From positions 1 to 64,000 of the forward strand of contig CALAQT010000068.1 of the NCBI GenBank assembly GCA_937888775.1: 64,000 bases of DNA. Direction: 5' to 3'. Position numbers and translations under genes: made by a program. Positions 17,104 through 28,353 of this stretch are shown one piece after another. The notes under the pieces were generated by a model, which worked only from the letters and a program-made list of their open reading frames with translations, searched no databases and was not told the origin of the DNA. How positions within the stretch are numbered: position 1 is the stretch's first letter; every line of letters starts with the position of its first letter. This DNA is from an uncultured Actinomycetes bacterium (GTDB taxonomy: Bacteria; Actinomycetota; Thermoleophilia; Solirubrobacterales; Solirubrobacteraceae).

Positions 17104-18506
17104 GCTGCCGCCTCCGGTTTGTCGCGAGTGTTCGCCGCCATGTGCCGGGCGACGTCGGCGGGATCCAGACGCGAAAGGTCGCCGCTGGGGAGCAACGTCA
17201 GCGCCGCCCATGCTCGTTCAAGACTGTCGTCGATGCCACGATGATCGGTGCGACCCTGATTGATGAACCCTGCGTCCAGGGCATCCGCGAAGCGGAGATA
17301 GGCGCGGTCGTTCTCCGCCAGGCCCGTCTCCCCGACGAGATCGGTCAGCTCCCGGACCTGCCTGGCGTGGCTGAGGGCGGCATACACCTGACCGGCGACA
17401 GCCATGTGATCCTGCCGGGTTTGCTCTGGCCCGACGCCGTGGCGCATCAGGCGCGAGAGTGAGGAGAGCGCATCGCACGGCGGATAGATGTTGCGACTCT
17501 GCATCTCCTGCGAGAGGACGACCTGACCTTCGGTGATGTACCCGGTGAGATCCGGCACGGGGTGGGTGATATCGCCGGCCGGCATGGTGAGCACGGGAAT
17601 CTGCGTCAGCGACCCGGAGCTGACCCGAAGCCGGCCACAACGCTCGTAGAGCGAGGCGAGGTCGCTGAAAAGGTAGCCGGGGTAGCCCTGCCGGCCCGGG
17701 ACTTCACCGCGGGCCGCTGATACCTCGCGAACCGCCTCCGCATAACTCGTCATGTCGCACATGAGGACGAGCACATGGCCTCCGCGTTCGAAGGCGAGAT
17801 GCTCTGCGACCGTGAGCGCCAGGCGAGGCGTGAGCACGCGCTCCACGACCGGATCCGACGCAGTATTGATGAAGAGGGCCAAATCGCCCGCCTGCGAGCG
17901 CTCCTCCAGGGCGTCGCGGGTCGCGTCGGCGTCCGCGTGCGTGACTCCCATCGCCGCGAACACGATCTGAAATGTCCCATCCCCCACCCTCGCCTGAGCA
18001 GCGATCTGGGCGGCCAGCTCGAGATGGGGAAGCCCGCCCACCGAGAAGATGGGCAGCTTCTGTCCCCGCACCAGCGTGGTGAGTCCATCGATCGCTGAGA
18101 TGCCGGTGATGATCGGATCGCGTGGCAGCTCGCGAGCCGCAGGGTTGATGGGCACCCCGTTGACGGCGGCGAGGCGCTCACCGCGCACCGGGGGGCCACC
18201 GTCGATCGGCTCCCCTCGTCCGTTGCACACCCTGCCGAGCCACTGCGGACCGACCGGAACGCGCATCGGCGTCCCACTGAATGCGACCCGAACCCCCGAC
18301 AGGCTGATTCCCGAGGTGCCCTCGAACACCTGCACAACGGCGAGATCGTCGTTGACGTCGAGCACGACACCATGACGCCGTTCCCCGGAGGCGAGCGTGA
18401 TCGTGGCGTCTTCGTCCCAGCCCACCCCAGTCACATGATCGAAAACGAGGAGTGGTCCGTTGGCGCTGCGTCCGCCCGCATATTCGATCGGGATTGCGTC
18501 GATCAC
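17100..18506 (-). CDS. atpB: V/A-type ATPase subunit B (non-catalytic)
   Basis: 468 aa from GTG 18506, chosen because the GTGA overlap with the stop of subunit A matches the 4-nt overlaps elsewhere in the operon and gives the expected start (VIDAIPIEYAGGRSANGPLL). Diagnostic segments are WLGRVCNGRGEPIDGGPP, DPIITGISAIDGLTTLVRGQ, KLPIFSVGGLPH (a degenerate P-loop, as expected for the non-catalytic subunit), VLVLMCDMTSYAEAVREVSA, and a SSGSLTQIPVLTMPAGDITH segment. It forms the hexameric head with subunit A. Confidence 0.93.
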   Translation of the reverse strand: MIDAIPIEYAGGRSANGPLLVFDHVTGVGWDEDATITLASGERRHGVVLDVNDDLAVVQVFEGTSGISLSGVRVAFSGTPMRVPVGPQWLGRVCNGRGEPIDGGPPVRGERLAAVNGVPINPAARELPRDPIITGISAIDGLTTLVRGQKLPIFSVGGLPHLELAAQIAAQARVGDGTFQIVFAAMGVTHADADATRDALEERSQAGDLALFINTASDPVVERVLTPRLALTVAEHLAFERGGHVLVLMCDMTSYAEAVREVSAARGEVPGRQGYPGYLFSDLASLYERCGRLRVSSGSLTQIPVLTMPAGDITHPVPDLTGYITEGQVVLSQEMQSRNIYPPCDALSSLSRLMRHGVGPEQTRQDHMAVAGQVYAALSHARQVRELTDLVGETGLAENDRAYLRFADALDAGFINQGRTDHRGIDDSLERAWAALTLLPSGDLSRLDPADVARHMAANTRDKPEAAA

Positions 18507-20242
18507 GTGATCGACCCCAGGAGGGCGAGCACCGCGTCCCGCACTGCGGTGACGGCGGCGACGTCCTCGGGCCCACCGCTTTCGCGTGCGGACGAGACCC
18601 GGGCGAGACCGAGTTGTTCCAGGCGGTCCGCTGCAACGCCGGCATCGACGAGCTCGAGCAGCCGCTGGTGAATGGCGAGGACCATCTCGAGGAGCGCCGC
18701 CTGCTTCTCTTCGCCGCAGTAGGCGTCTTCGGAGCTGGTGGCGTCCTGCTGGAGCACCGCTTCGCGGAGGAGCTTCGCCGAGCGGAGCGTGATTCGCTGA
18801 CGATCGGGCAGGGCGGCTGCTCCGACCAGTTCCACCAGCGACTCGAGACGTTCGGACTCCGCAAGCAACGCCAACGCAAACGACCTTCGCTCGGCCCACC
18901 CGGTGTCGCCATTCTGGGCTCGGATGGCGCCGACACGTTCAGCATCGCGCGAGAAGCTCTCGTTCCAGCTCACCGCGGGGTAGTGGCGGGCATAGGCGAG
19001 ATCCCGGTCGAGCGACCAGACGCAGCGGACGAACCGTCGGGTCTGGGCCGTCACCGGCTCCGTGAGATCTCCGCCCGGTGGTGAGACCGCGCCGATGATC
19101 GTCACCGATCCATGGCTGCCACCCAGGGTGGTGAAGCTCCCGGCACGTTCGTAGAACGCGGCGAGCGCCGAACCGAGCGTCGCCGGGTATCCCTCCTCCG
19201 CAGGGAGCTGATTCGTCCGTGATGCGAACTCGCGCAACGCCTCGGCCCATCGTGAGGTCGAGTCGGCGATGACGACGACGTCGTACCCCATGTCGCGGAA
19301 GTACTCCGCGACCGAGACCCCCGTGTAGATGCTCGCCTCGCGTGCCATCACCGGCATGTTCGACGTGTTGGCGATGCACACCGTGCGCTCGCGCAGGGCT
19401 CCGCCGGTTCGCGGGTCGCGCAGCCGGGCAAAGTCTTCGAGAACGTCGATCATCTCGTTGCCGCGCTCACCGCAGCCGACGTAGATGATCACTTCCGCAT
19501 CGCACCACTTCGCGATCTGCTGTTGGAGGAGGGTTTTGCCGGTGCCAAACCCCCCGGGCACCGAGGCACTGCTGCCGCGGATGATCGGGTACAGGAGGTC
19601 GAGCACGCGCTGACCCGTGCGCAACAGCCGCACCTCTCCGTCTCGGGAGCGAGCGGGCCGGGGACGTCTGACCGGCCAGCGATGCGAGAGCGCCACATCG
19701 ACGCCGCCGATGCGCGCGATCGCCTGACTGCTCGTCGCGTCGCCGGTAGGAGCCAACCATTCGAGGATGCCGGCCACGTCGGAAGGCACGAGGATTCGGT
19801 GTTCGAAATGCTCGCCTTCGGTGACGCGGCCGAGCAGCGCACCCGAGGTGAGCTGCGCCCCGATTGTGGCGGCAGGGCTGAAGCGCCAGGTCATCCCCGC
19901 TGCAGAGTCTCCATTTCGTCCAGGTGTGAGCCACACGGTGTCAGGCTCGAGTGGACGCAGGATGCCGTCGAAGACGCCTCCGAGCAACCCTGGCCCGAGC
20001 GTGATCGAGAGCGCCTCGCCGCGACTCTCGACCGGATCTCCCGGAGCGACTCCTCCATCGTACTCGTATACCTGCGCGGTGGCGACATCCTCATCGATAC
20101 CGACAATCTCTCCGGCGAGACCGGATGCACCGATGGCCACGACATCGAACATCGCCACACCCTCGAGGCCGACGACATCGACAACGGGTCCGTTGACACG
20201 GCGAACTCGACCGGTCCGGAGCCCCGAGGACAAGCTGCTCAT
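18503..20242 (-). CDS. atpA: V/A-type ATPase catalytic subunit A
   Basis: 579 aa. The N-terminal beta barrel begins GRVRRVNGPVVDVVGL. The bulge region specific to V/A type A subunits is present (residues about 115-190). Walker A is GGFGTGKT, the catalytic Glu lies in YVGCGERGNEM, Walker B in YDVVVIADSTSRWAEALREF, and the conserved GYPATLGSALAAFYERAG and TQTRRFV-like segment (TAQTRRFVRCVWSLDRDLAY) follow. It hydrolyses or makes ATP in the head. Its ATG overlaps the stop of subunit E (ATGA), and its stop overlaps the GTG of subunit B. Length is normal for the family (about 580). Confidence 0.95.
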   Translation of the reverse strand: MSSLSSGLRTGRVRRVNGPVVDVVGLEGVAMFDVVAIGASGLAGEIVGIDEDVATAQVYEYDGGVAPGDPVESRGEALSITLGPGLLGGVFDGILRPLEPDTVWLTPGRNGDSAAGMTWRFSPAATIGAQLTSGALLGRVTEGEHFEHRILVPSDVAGILEWLAPTGDATSSQAIARIGGVDVALSHRWPVRRPRPARSRDGEVRLLRTGQRVLDLLYPIIRGSSASVPGGFGTGKTLLQQQIAKWCDAEVIIYVGCGERGNEMIDVLEDFARLRDPRTGGALRERTVCIANTSNMPVMAREASIYTGVSVAEYFRDMGYDVVVIADSTSRWAEALREFASRTNQLPAEEGYPATLGSALAAFYERAGSFTTLGGSHGSVTIIGAVSPPGGDLTEPVTAQTRRFVRCVWSLDRDLAYARHYPAVSWNESFSRDAERVGAIRAQNGDTGWAERRSFALALLAESERLESLVELVGAAALPDRQRITLRSAKLLREAVLQQDATSSEDAYCGEEKQAALLEMVLAIHQRLLELVDAGVAADRLEQLGLARVSSARESGGPEDVAAVTAVRDAVLALLGSIT

Positions 20243-20768
20243 GTCGTTGTCTTCGCTGGGATTGCGGCCATGGCCGGCGATCCCTGACGCTCAACCAGAG
20301 CGGTCTGCAGCATCTGCTCCACCAGCGCTGGCAACGTGTAGTCGAGGCTTCGGCGCGCGAGCCGGGCGCGGATGCCTCCGACCTCAGGAGGATCGCGATC
20401 GATTGTTGCCGAGCCCCCGAGGCGGCGCCGCGCGTTGGCCTCGAGGGTGTCGAGGAGTCTGCTGTAGTTAGGGTCGTCACGAAATGACAGCGCGGCCTCC
20501 AGGGCGCGTGCTCGTGCCTCGGCCTCCACCGCATCCTGAGCCTCGAGGACCGCCGAGCGCGCCGCGCGCTCAGCAACAACTAGCTGATTCAAGCCCCGAG
20601 ACTCGGCCGCGCGCCTGCCCTCCGCGCGCGCGGTGTCGATGATCCTCGCCGCCGCCTGTGCTGCCGCCGCGAGGGTCGCCGTCGCATCTGCCTGCGCCTG
20701 AGCGACCATCGCACCGGCACTGGACGACGCCATGCTGACCAGACTCCGTCGTATGGGCTCGAGCTCAG

Positions 20769-20772
<4 letters not shown>
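20239..20772 (-). CDS. atpE: V/A-type ATPase subunit E (peripheral stalk)
   Basis: 177 aa. The first 100 residues are one long Ala/Arg/Glu-rich helix (AQADATATLAAAAQAAARII), followed by a small alpha/beta domain (NYSRLLDTLEANARRR, SLDYTLPALVEQMLQ), the classic subunit E plan. It forms the peripheral stalk with the H/G subunit encoded first in the operon. Sequence is poorly conserved in this family, so the call rests on position, length and pattern. Overlaps subunit F and A genes by 4 nt. Confidence 0.8.
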
Positions 20773-22785
<2,013 letters not shown>

Positions 22786-22799
<14 letters not shown>

Positions 22800-23643
22800 C
22801 GAGTTGCCCTCCCCCGACGCCCGCGGCGATCTCGAGGGCGGTGGCGATCCGGCGGGCTGATGCGGCGAGTGTGGTGACCGCGCCCAGGGCGGGCCCGCGA
22901 CCACCGACCGGCTCGTGGAGCAACTGCAGCCCCTCCTGTCGCACCTGTGCCCACCAGCGTTCCTCGGCGCGCCACATGTCGCCGGGCAACCACGTCGCCG
23001 CGGTCACCCACCGCCACGACGAGGGCAATGACGGTGGCTTCGAAGCCATCAGGTCGGCTCGCGCGCGCCCAGCCAAACGCTCGCGGAGTGCAAAGAGCCA
23101 CGCGGCCGCATCCGCCCAGATCCTAAGCTCGGGAGAGGCATCTCGCGCCCGCCGGTGCCACCTGTGGCGGAGCCACATTCGGATGGCATACGCATCGTCG
23201 CCTCCGGGATCGCCCCATGCGGATGCCCCCATGAGGCGGCGGATATCCTCCGCATTGCTCGTGCCGCCGAGGCTCTTCGAGATGAGACCGAGACGCCCGA
23301 GCTCATAAGGAGTTGCAGCGGACGCACCTGCGAAGTACGCCAGCCGATCCTCGATATTCCTGATTTCGAACCAGGCCACACAGCTCCGGACCACCTCGAC
23401 ACCCTCGGACGGGAGCCAGCCCGCCAGAACCCGCAGCTGCCAGATGAGCGTCTCAAAGACTGCCCGCTGGGCGGCCTCGACACTCGTCGCGGAGCCAGTG
23501 TCGCGGATCCATCTGGTCTGACCGAGAACCGCGACAGCCGGCTCGAGTCCCGGCGTCTTCGCCACACTCGACGCGACGTCGATCGCCTCGGTTGCTGCGA
23601 GGCCACGCGCGCGAACATCTCCCGCGATCCATCCGGCGCTCAT
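22786..23643 (-). CDS. atpC: V/A-type ATPase subunit C (rotor cap, AC39 type)
   Basis: 285 aa, Trp- and Arg-rich helical protein beginning MSAGWIAGDVRARGLAATEA. Pattern VRSCVAWFEIRNIEDRLAYF, ELGRLGLISKSLGGTSNAED and AEERWWAQVRQEG fits the AC39/d subunit family, which sits between the D/F shaft and the K ring. It is placed second in the operon, between H/G and I, unlike the Thermus order where C follows E. The call relies on family pattern plus operon context. Confidence 0.7.
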
Positions 23644-24077
23644 CGATCGACCTCGCCCGCTTTCGCCAGCGACCGGAGCTGCTGCAGCACAGCACTCGCC
23701 ACCGCGGCCGCTCTGAGGTCGCCGCTCTCTCTGATCGCCGCAGCCTCTGTTCGGCCGCGCGCGAGGAGTTGCTCTCGCTCAGACGCCGATCGTTCGAGTC
23801 GTTGTTGCGATGCCCGCGCCATCACAGCGAGCGACCGCTCCATTGCACGCGCGATTCTGGTTTCTGCGTTGGCGGCGGCTTGCGTACGGATCCGATCAGC
23901 TTCGGCACGAGCGGCCTCGATGACGGCGTCCACCTCGTGCTGGACGGTATCCAACGTGGCAAACACGGGGGCCAGTTCGGATGCACGTGCTGCCTCGGGA
24001 TCGACCGGAGGCGCGACTCCGGCCATTGCTGCACCCGGAGGAGACAACCGGCGGAACCGCTGGAGCATGCTGGCCAT
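23640..24077 (-). CDS. V/A-type ATPase subunit H/G (peripheral stalk coiled coil)
   Basis: 145 aa, predicted almost entirely helical with a central coiled coil (LDTVQHEVDAVIEAARAEAD, RIRTQAAANAETRIARAMER). Such proteins start bacterial V/A ATPase operons and pair with subunit E. It overlaps the C gene by ATGA. Function is inferred from position and shape. Confidence 0.7.
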   Translation of the reverse strand: MASMLQRFRRLSPPGAAMAGVAPPVDPEAARASELAPVFATLDTVQHEVDAVIEAARAEADRIRTQAAANAETRIARAMERSLAVMARASQQRLERSASEREQLLARGRTEAAAIRESGDLRAAAVASAVLQQLRSLAKAGEVDR

Positions 24078-24265
24078 GGCTGCCGAAAGGATCGCCGATT
24101 CCCATTGGGGCGCAACAGGGCCGATCGTCCTGATCTTGGAGACACCGCCAGCCGCGACGGTTGCCGGAGCGCCGATGCCAAAGTCCTCGATTGACGTGCC
24201 GTATGGCCTGCCCTCTCTTGACAGCGGCCTCTATTGGGTCCCCGGATTGATGGGACACTCCGTCG
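24078..24265. promoter_or_regulatory. divergent region upstream of V/A-ATPase operon
   Basis: 188 bases between the first gene of the leftward ATPase operon and the rightward kinase pseudogene. Expected to hold the operon promoter; no confident -35/-10 pair was picked. Confidence 0.35.
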
Positions 24266-25071
24266 ATGGACCACATGGTTCCAGCCACACCCGCGGACCC
24301 GGCTCGGCGTCATGTGATCGAAACGCTTGTTTCGCTGATCGCCTTCGACGGCGACACGGTGCGAAAACGCAAGCAGTCAGTGAGGCTCCCATTCATCGAC
24401 CTCACCACTCCTGAGTCGCGGCTTGCTGCGTGCCCGCCAGGGAGATCGAACTGAACCGCCGGCTCGCGCTCGATGTCTACCTCGGTGTCGATGAGATCCG
24501 GGAGCCGGACGGCTTGCTCATCGACGCGGCGGTGGTGATGCGGCGGTTGCCGGGTGACAGGCAACTGTCCACCCTCATCGCCAGAGGATCCGACGTCGCG
24601 ATGGAGCTGACTCGCACGGCTCACGTCCTGGCCGCCTTTCATTCGAGGGCTGTTCGCAATCCGGAGATCGACCGCGTTGCGACGGTCGACGGACTGGCCG
24701 CACGCTGGGAGACGGACCTGGACGAATGGGACCCTCTGATTCAGCGCGTGCTCGGCATGCCGCATCGGGATCGAGAGCGCACGCTCGTCCGGCGCTATCT
24801 CGAGGCGAGGACCGGGCTTCTTGAGCGCCGGATCGCCGACGGCCACATTGTCGACGGTCACGGTGACCTCCGTTCGGACTCGATCTTCTGCTTGTCGGAC
24901 CGGCCGCGGCTGATCGACTGCCTCGAGTTCGACGCGAATCTACGGTTCGGAGACGAGCTTGCCGACGTCGCGTTCCTGGCAATGGACCTCGATGGCACGT
25001 CCCGATCTTGCCGACCACTTCGTGCGCGCATACGCCCGCTTCGCAGGGCCACGACCTGAATACGCGGGAGT
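24266..25071 (+). pseudogene. phosphotransferase-family kinase (APH/AAA type), two frameshifts and truncated
   Basis: Three frames together spell one protein of the large APH-like/AAA kinase family. Frame 1 (from ATG 24266) reads ETLVSLIAFDGDTVRKRKQS and RLPFIDLTTPESRLAAC. Frame 2 from about 24436 reads REIELNRRLALDVYLGVDEI through VDGHGDLRSDSIFC (the HGDL catalytic loop) and LIDCLEFDANLRFGDELADV. Frame 3 from about 24995 reads RPDLADHFVRAYARFAGPRP. Junctions near 24434 and 24995 are small indels. The C-terminal AAA half is lost shortly before the IS3 relic at 25134. Confidence 0.75.
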
Positions 25072-25133
25072 TGCGCTCTGGTGTGTTAATTGCACTGGGA
25101 TGATCCCGGTGTGTGCGTCAACGGCCGTAGTCC

Positions 25134-25218
25134 ACAACCCCGCAGAGGAGGTCCAGATGGCTCGACGGGAGCGTCGGAAGTTCAGCGACGAGTACAAGGC
25201 CGAGGTGGTCCGTCGGCG
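25134..25218 (+). mobile_element. IS3-family left-end relic with truncated orfA
   Basis: ATG 25157 with AGGAGG at 25145-25150 reads MARRERRKFSDEYKAEVVRR, the canonical start of IS3/IS911-type OrfA, and breaks off after about 20 codons at the edge of the repeat block (about 25219). No orfB is found. A second partial copy of the same leader lies at 26670-26705. Confidence 0.75.
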
Positions 25219-25236
25219 ACCCCACTGCAACCCAAT

Positions 25237-25457
25237 GGGGCTCCATTCGTATTCGAAATGGTCCCCATGAGGGAGTGGAGCGGGAGAAGGGGTTCGAACC
25301 CTCGACCCTTACCTTGGCAAGGTAGGCTTCTAATTCTGTATTCGGGAGGGGTCGAAAATGACCTGTAAACGAGTACTTACCCCCAACTTCCACGGGGCTC
25401 AACGCTGAGCACACGGGGATCCACGCTGACCACACCGGCGTCCACGCTGATCACAAC
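25237..25457 (-). repeat. tRNA-Gly 3'-half repeat, copy 3, both flanks
   Basis: The most complete copy. The left block 25237-25275 is shared with copy 1. The tRNA-Gly 3' half including encoded CCA lies at 25276-25324 on the minus strand. The right block 25325-25457 is shared with copies 2 and 4, with three 21-bp units at 25394, 25415 and 25436. It directly follows the truncated IS3 orfA, implying that the repeat or its element arrived with loss of the IS. Confidence 0.88.
25394..25456. repeat. three 21-bp tandem units
   Basis: Units at 25394-25414, 25415-25435 and 25436-25456. The first and third are identical to those of copy 2; the second differs by one base (ggggat for ggggct). Confidence 0.75.
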
Positions 25458-25606
25458 GAAGGCTGCAGGTGGGGGAGGCCTGCGCCGCCCCGAATCCAGG
25501 CGCTCGACGGCCGGCAGCAAGCCCGCAGGCGTGGACCGGTGCCGAGGAAGACCACCCTCGCCTGCGGTAGGAAGATCTCGGCGCGGCGATCCTTACACTG
25601 TCCTGC

Positions 25607-26557
25607 GTGGCGCAGAGCGAAGGGTCGGTCGATGACCAAACGAGTGGCGCACCCCTGCGGGCGGGAGCGTACGACCGGTACGACACAACCTTCGGTTCCC
25701 GTGGCACCTCCTGCGCTGCGTGGCTCTATCGCCCCAGAGGCGTCGAGCGGCCACCGATCGTTGTCCTGGGCCATGGGTTCGCCGCGATCCGTGCGCTGCG
25801 CCTGGACGCCTATGCCGCGCGTTTCGCGGAGGCTGGCTTCGCCGCGCTGGTTTTTGACTATCGGGGGTGGGGCGACAGCGCCGGTCAGCCGCGGAGGGTG
25901 CTGGACATTCGCGGCCAACAGGCGGACTGGCGTGCCGCAGTCGCACACGCCCGAACCCTCGATGGCGTTGACACCGACCGAGTCGTGGCTTGGGGCTCCT
26001 CTTTCGGTGGCGGCCACGTCCTGCACCTGGCAGCTGAGGACCGACAGCTGGCTGCGGTCATCGCTCAGGTCCCGCATATCAGCGGTCCCGCGTCGGCCTT
26101 CGCGCGCTCTCCTCAAGCCGTGGCCCGCTTGACGGCCGCTGCGCTGCGCGACCAGGTCGGCGCGCTTCTGGGTCGACAGCCATATCGGGTTCCGGCGGTC
26201 GGTGAGCCCGGCAGTACGGCGATGATGACGTCGCCCAACGCATTCCCGATGCTGAGGCGCCTCGCCGGCGCGAGATATGACGAACTCCTTGCCGAGAACG
26301 ACGTCGCTGCACGCATCGCGCTCCGGGTCCCGTTCTACTCCCCCGGCCGCGTGGCGGAGAGGATCACGGGTCCTGCGCTCGTGCAGCTGGCGAGACATGA
26401 CGTCGTGACCCCGTACCACGTTGCCCTGAAGGTCGCACGACGCATCCCTCGAGGGGAGACACGCACCTACGATTGCGGCCACTTCGAGCCCTACGTCGAG
26501 CCCTACTTCGACTCCGTGGTCAACGACCAAATCGACTTTCTCAGGCGGTACGTTTGA
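25607..26557 (+). CDS. alpha/beta hydrolase (dienelactone hydrolase/acyl esterase-like)
   Basis: 316 aa from GTG 25607. Oxyanion-region motif PIVVLGHGFAAIRALRLDAY, FDYRGWGDSAGQPRRV typical of the family, nucleophile elbow WGSSFGGGHVLHLA (Ser in G-S-S-F-G), acid in VQLARHDVVTPYHVA and catalytic His in YDCGHFEPYVEPYFD. There is an inserted lid after the nucleophile strand. Cytoplasmic; no signal peptide. Substrate unknown. It is a single gene between the repeat and IS relics and looks intact. Confidence 0.85.
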   Translation: MAQSEGSVDDQTSGAPLRAGAYDRYDTTFGSRGTSCAAWLYRPRGVERPPIVVLGHGFAAIRALRLDAYAARFAEAGFAALVFDYRGWGDSAGQPRRVLDIRGQQADWRAAVAHARTLDGVDTDRVVAWGSSFGGGHVLHLAAEDRQLAAVIAQVPHISGPASAFARSPQAVARLTAAALRDQVGALLGRQPYRVPAVGEPGSTAMMTSPNAFPMLRRLAGARYDELLAENDVAARIALRVPFYSPGRVAERITGPALVQLARHDVVTPYHVALKVARRIPRGETRTYDCGHFEPYVEPYFDSVVNDQIDFLRRYV

Positions 26558-26669
26558 CCCGAGGCGATCCCGGCCACGTGCGTGGCCTCAGTTCACGAAC
26601 CATGCCGGCGGAGGGAAGCAGAGGACACATGGGCGTTACCCGATAAGGCGGACCACCATGTTGTGGGGG

Positions 26670-26705
26670 ACAACCCCGCAAGAGGAGGCCAGGTGGCTCG
26701 ATGGG
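26670..26705 (+). mobile_element. second IS3 leader relic
   Basis: acaaccccgcaagaggagg and the following ggtggctcgatggg align with the IS3 leader and orfA start at 25134-25169 with about five differences. The orfA start is GTG here and the frame degenerates after three codons. Too short to define ends. Confidence 0.5.
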
Positions 26706-26908
26706 ACCTCGAGAGTGGGCTTGATCCGCGGCACCCGACACGTTGCTAGGCCGAAGACGCAGCGGTGGGCTGAGCTGTCTTCAGGCAGAGCCGCGACCAC
26801 GGCGCTTGGTCGCCCGGGTAAGCATGGGCACCGTTCGCTTGAGCCAGTGGCGAAAGCCGCCGGCGCCGCCGCTGGGGGCTTCTGGCATGGCAGTGGTACC
26901 CTCGGATC

Positions 26909-26968
26909 ATGACCCGTGCCGACCTTCACCGTCTTGTGGATGAGTTGCCGGAGGAGGCAACGCTGTAA
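26909..26968 (+). pseudogene. truncated antitoxin-like N-terminus
   Basis: ATG 26909 reads MTRADLHRLVDELPEEATL then stop. The LHRLVDELPEE pattern opens many small antitoxin-like proteins of 60-80 aa. Here it ends after 19 codons, so it is probably a remnant. No toxin follows. Confidence 0.35.
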
Positions 26969-27065
26969 CGGATCCACGCGGCTGTCGCTCCATGCGTGAA
27001 GACTTGTCACACACGGGGTCACGCTCCTCACCGCGGCTCTGATCGCCCGTCGTGGTCCGGATAGG

Positions 27066-28115
27066 ATGGCGTCCATGGAGCCGTCTCCCCCATTGTCCAG
27101 TCGGCCCGCGAGCCAGGCTGAATGCCGCAACGTGACGCATCCAGCACCCGATGCCGGCGAAGCTTTGGGCTTCGCCCTTGCCCTCCGGGCTGAAGACTGC
27201 TGGGACCTGTGTAGCTCACGCGCCGCGCATTACGGCTGGGTCGGCCGGCCTCCCGACGCGAAGTACGTCGAGCGGTCGCGAGGCATCAACTGGCTCGCGA
27301 CGGTCATGACGGCGCGCTGGATCGCCTATCGGGTGCCGGTCTCGCCTGAGGAGATGCTCTACATCGCCGACCGCGGCGACCTGGCTGCGTCGCTCCAGCA
27401 GTCGACCGTCAACTTGACAAGGGCGCATCTGATCTGGCGGGACACGATCGTCGAGATACTTCGTGAGGAAGCCTTACGCCTCGGCACCCCCCGCAGCGTC
27501 CTCTCCGACGCGCTCAACGCCGTGCGGGTGAGCTTCGACGCCAGCCTGGTCCAAGTCGCGCGCGCCTTCGACCAGCGTATGGATGAGCTCACACGCGACC
27601 TGGCCGCGGAGCGCGAAGCGCTTCTTCATTTGTCGCTCCATGACCCCCTCACCGGGTTATCCAACCGTGTGCTGCTGTATGACCGCATCAACCAGGCTGT
27701 GTTGGTCTCCAAACGCGAAGGAACCACGTTTGCAATATTGGCCATCGATCTCGACGGCTTCAAGGCTGTGAACGACAGCCTCGGTCATGGTGGCGGAGAC
27801 GTCGTTCTTCAGCAGATCTCGGGGCGCTTGCTGGAGGCGGTGCGCGAGTCCGACACGGTGGCGCGATGGGGCGGCGACGAGTTCACGATCCTGCTCTCCG
27901 GGGCAAACGACGAGTCGGCATCCGCGTTAGCAAGAAAACTGCAGCACACGATCGCAAGCCCTGTCAGAGTCGCAGGACAATTGGCAGTCGTGGGCGCAAC
28001 CATTGGGGTCGCGTCATACCCCAAGGCCGGGAGCGATCTCCAGGCACTTCTGAGTTCCGCTGACCGTGCGATGTATCGAGGCAAGCGCGAACGAGGTGCA
28101 CGCTCGACAACCTAG
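27066..28115 (+). CDS. diguanylate cyclase (GGDEF) with N-terminal helical sensor region
   Basis: 349 aa from ATG 27066 (ATG 27075 also possible). The first 180 residues are a soluble helical region without recognised sensor motifs. A connecting coiled coil (MDELTRDLAAEREALLHLSL) leads into the GGDEF domain (about 190-345): HDPLTGLSNRVLLYDRINQA, LAIDLDGFKAVNDSLGHGGG and the active site ARWGGDEFTILL, all intact, so it should make c-di-GMP. No RxxD inhibitory site is obvious upstream of GGDEF (ESDTVARWGGDEF has no Arg at the right place). No membrane segment. Confidence 0.9.
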   Translation: MASMEPSPPLSSRPASQAECRNVTHPAPDAGEALGFALALRAEDCWDLCSSRAAHYGWVGRPPDAKYVERSRGINWLATVMTARWIAYRVPVSPEEMLYIADRGDLAASLQQSTVNLTRAHLIWRDTIVEILREEALRLGTPRSVLSDALNAVRVSFDASLVQVARAFDQRMDELTRDLAAEREALLHLSLHDPLTGLSNRVLLYDRINQAVLVSKREGTTFAILAIDLDGFKAVNDSLGHGGGDVVLQQISGRLLEAVRESDTVARWGGDEFTILLSGANDESASALARKLQHTIASPVRVAGQLAVVGATIGVASYPKAGSDLQALLSSADRAMYRGKRERGARSTT

Positions 28116-28353
28116 TGTGTCATGCGAACAACGCGGCATCTGGGTAGGAGGCACCGCTCTGCGGCCACTGTGACTTCCGCGCCCGAGTGGATCGGGGCGG
28201 ACTCTCGCCGGCGTGGGGACCGCTTGTGGCGGACGACAGCCGCGAAGAGCTTGATGCTCCGCACGCGCTCATAGCCACCGCCGCCGGCACGACGGCGCCC
28301 ATGAGGCGAGGAGCGACGACCTCGAAGTCAGGCGCTGCCGACAAGCGCCACGT
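28116..28353. other. intergenic, nothing recognised
   Basis: About 240 bases between convergent genes; no coding frame with recognisable features. Probably holds terminators of both flanking genes. Confidence 0.3.

Noticed and set aside
23155..24414. A long plus-strand frame across V/A-ATPase subunits C and H
   Set aside because: Low-complexity Ser/Arg/Ala sequence antisense to conserved operon genes with 4-nt overlaps.
26658..26912. 84-codon frame across the second IS3 relic
   Set aside because: Begins in the IS leader sequence, no family features, composition consistent with decayed DNA.
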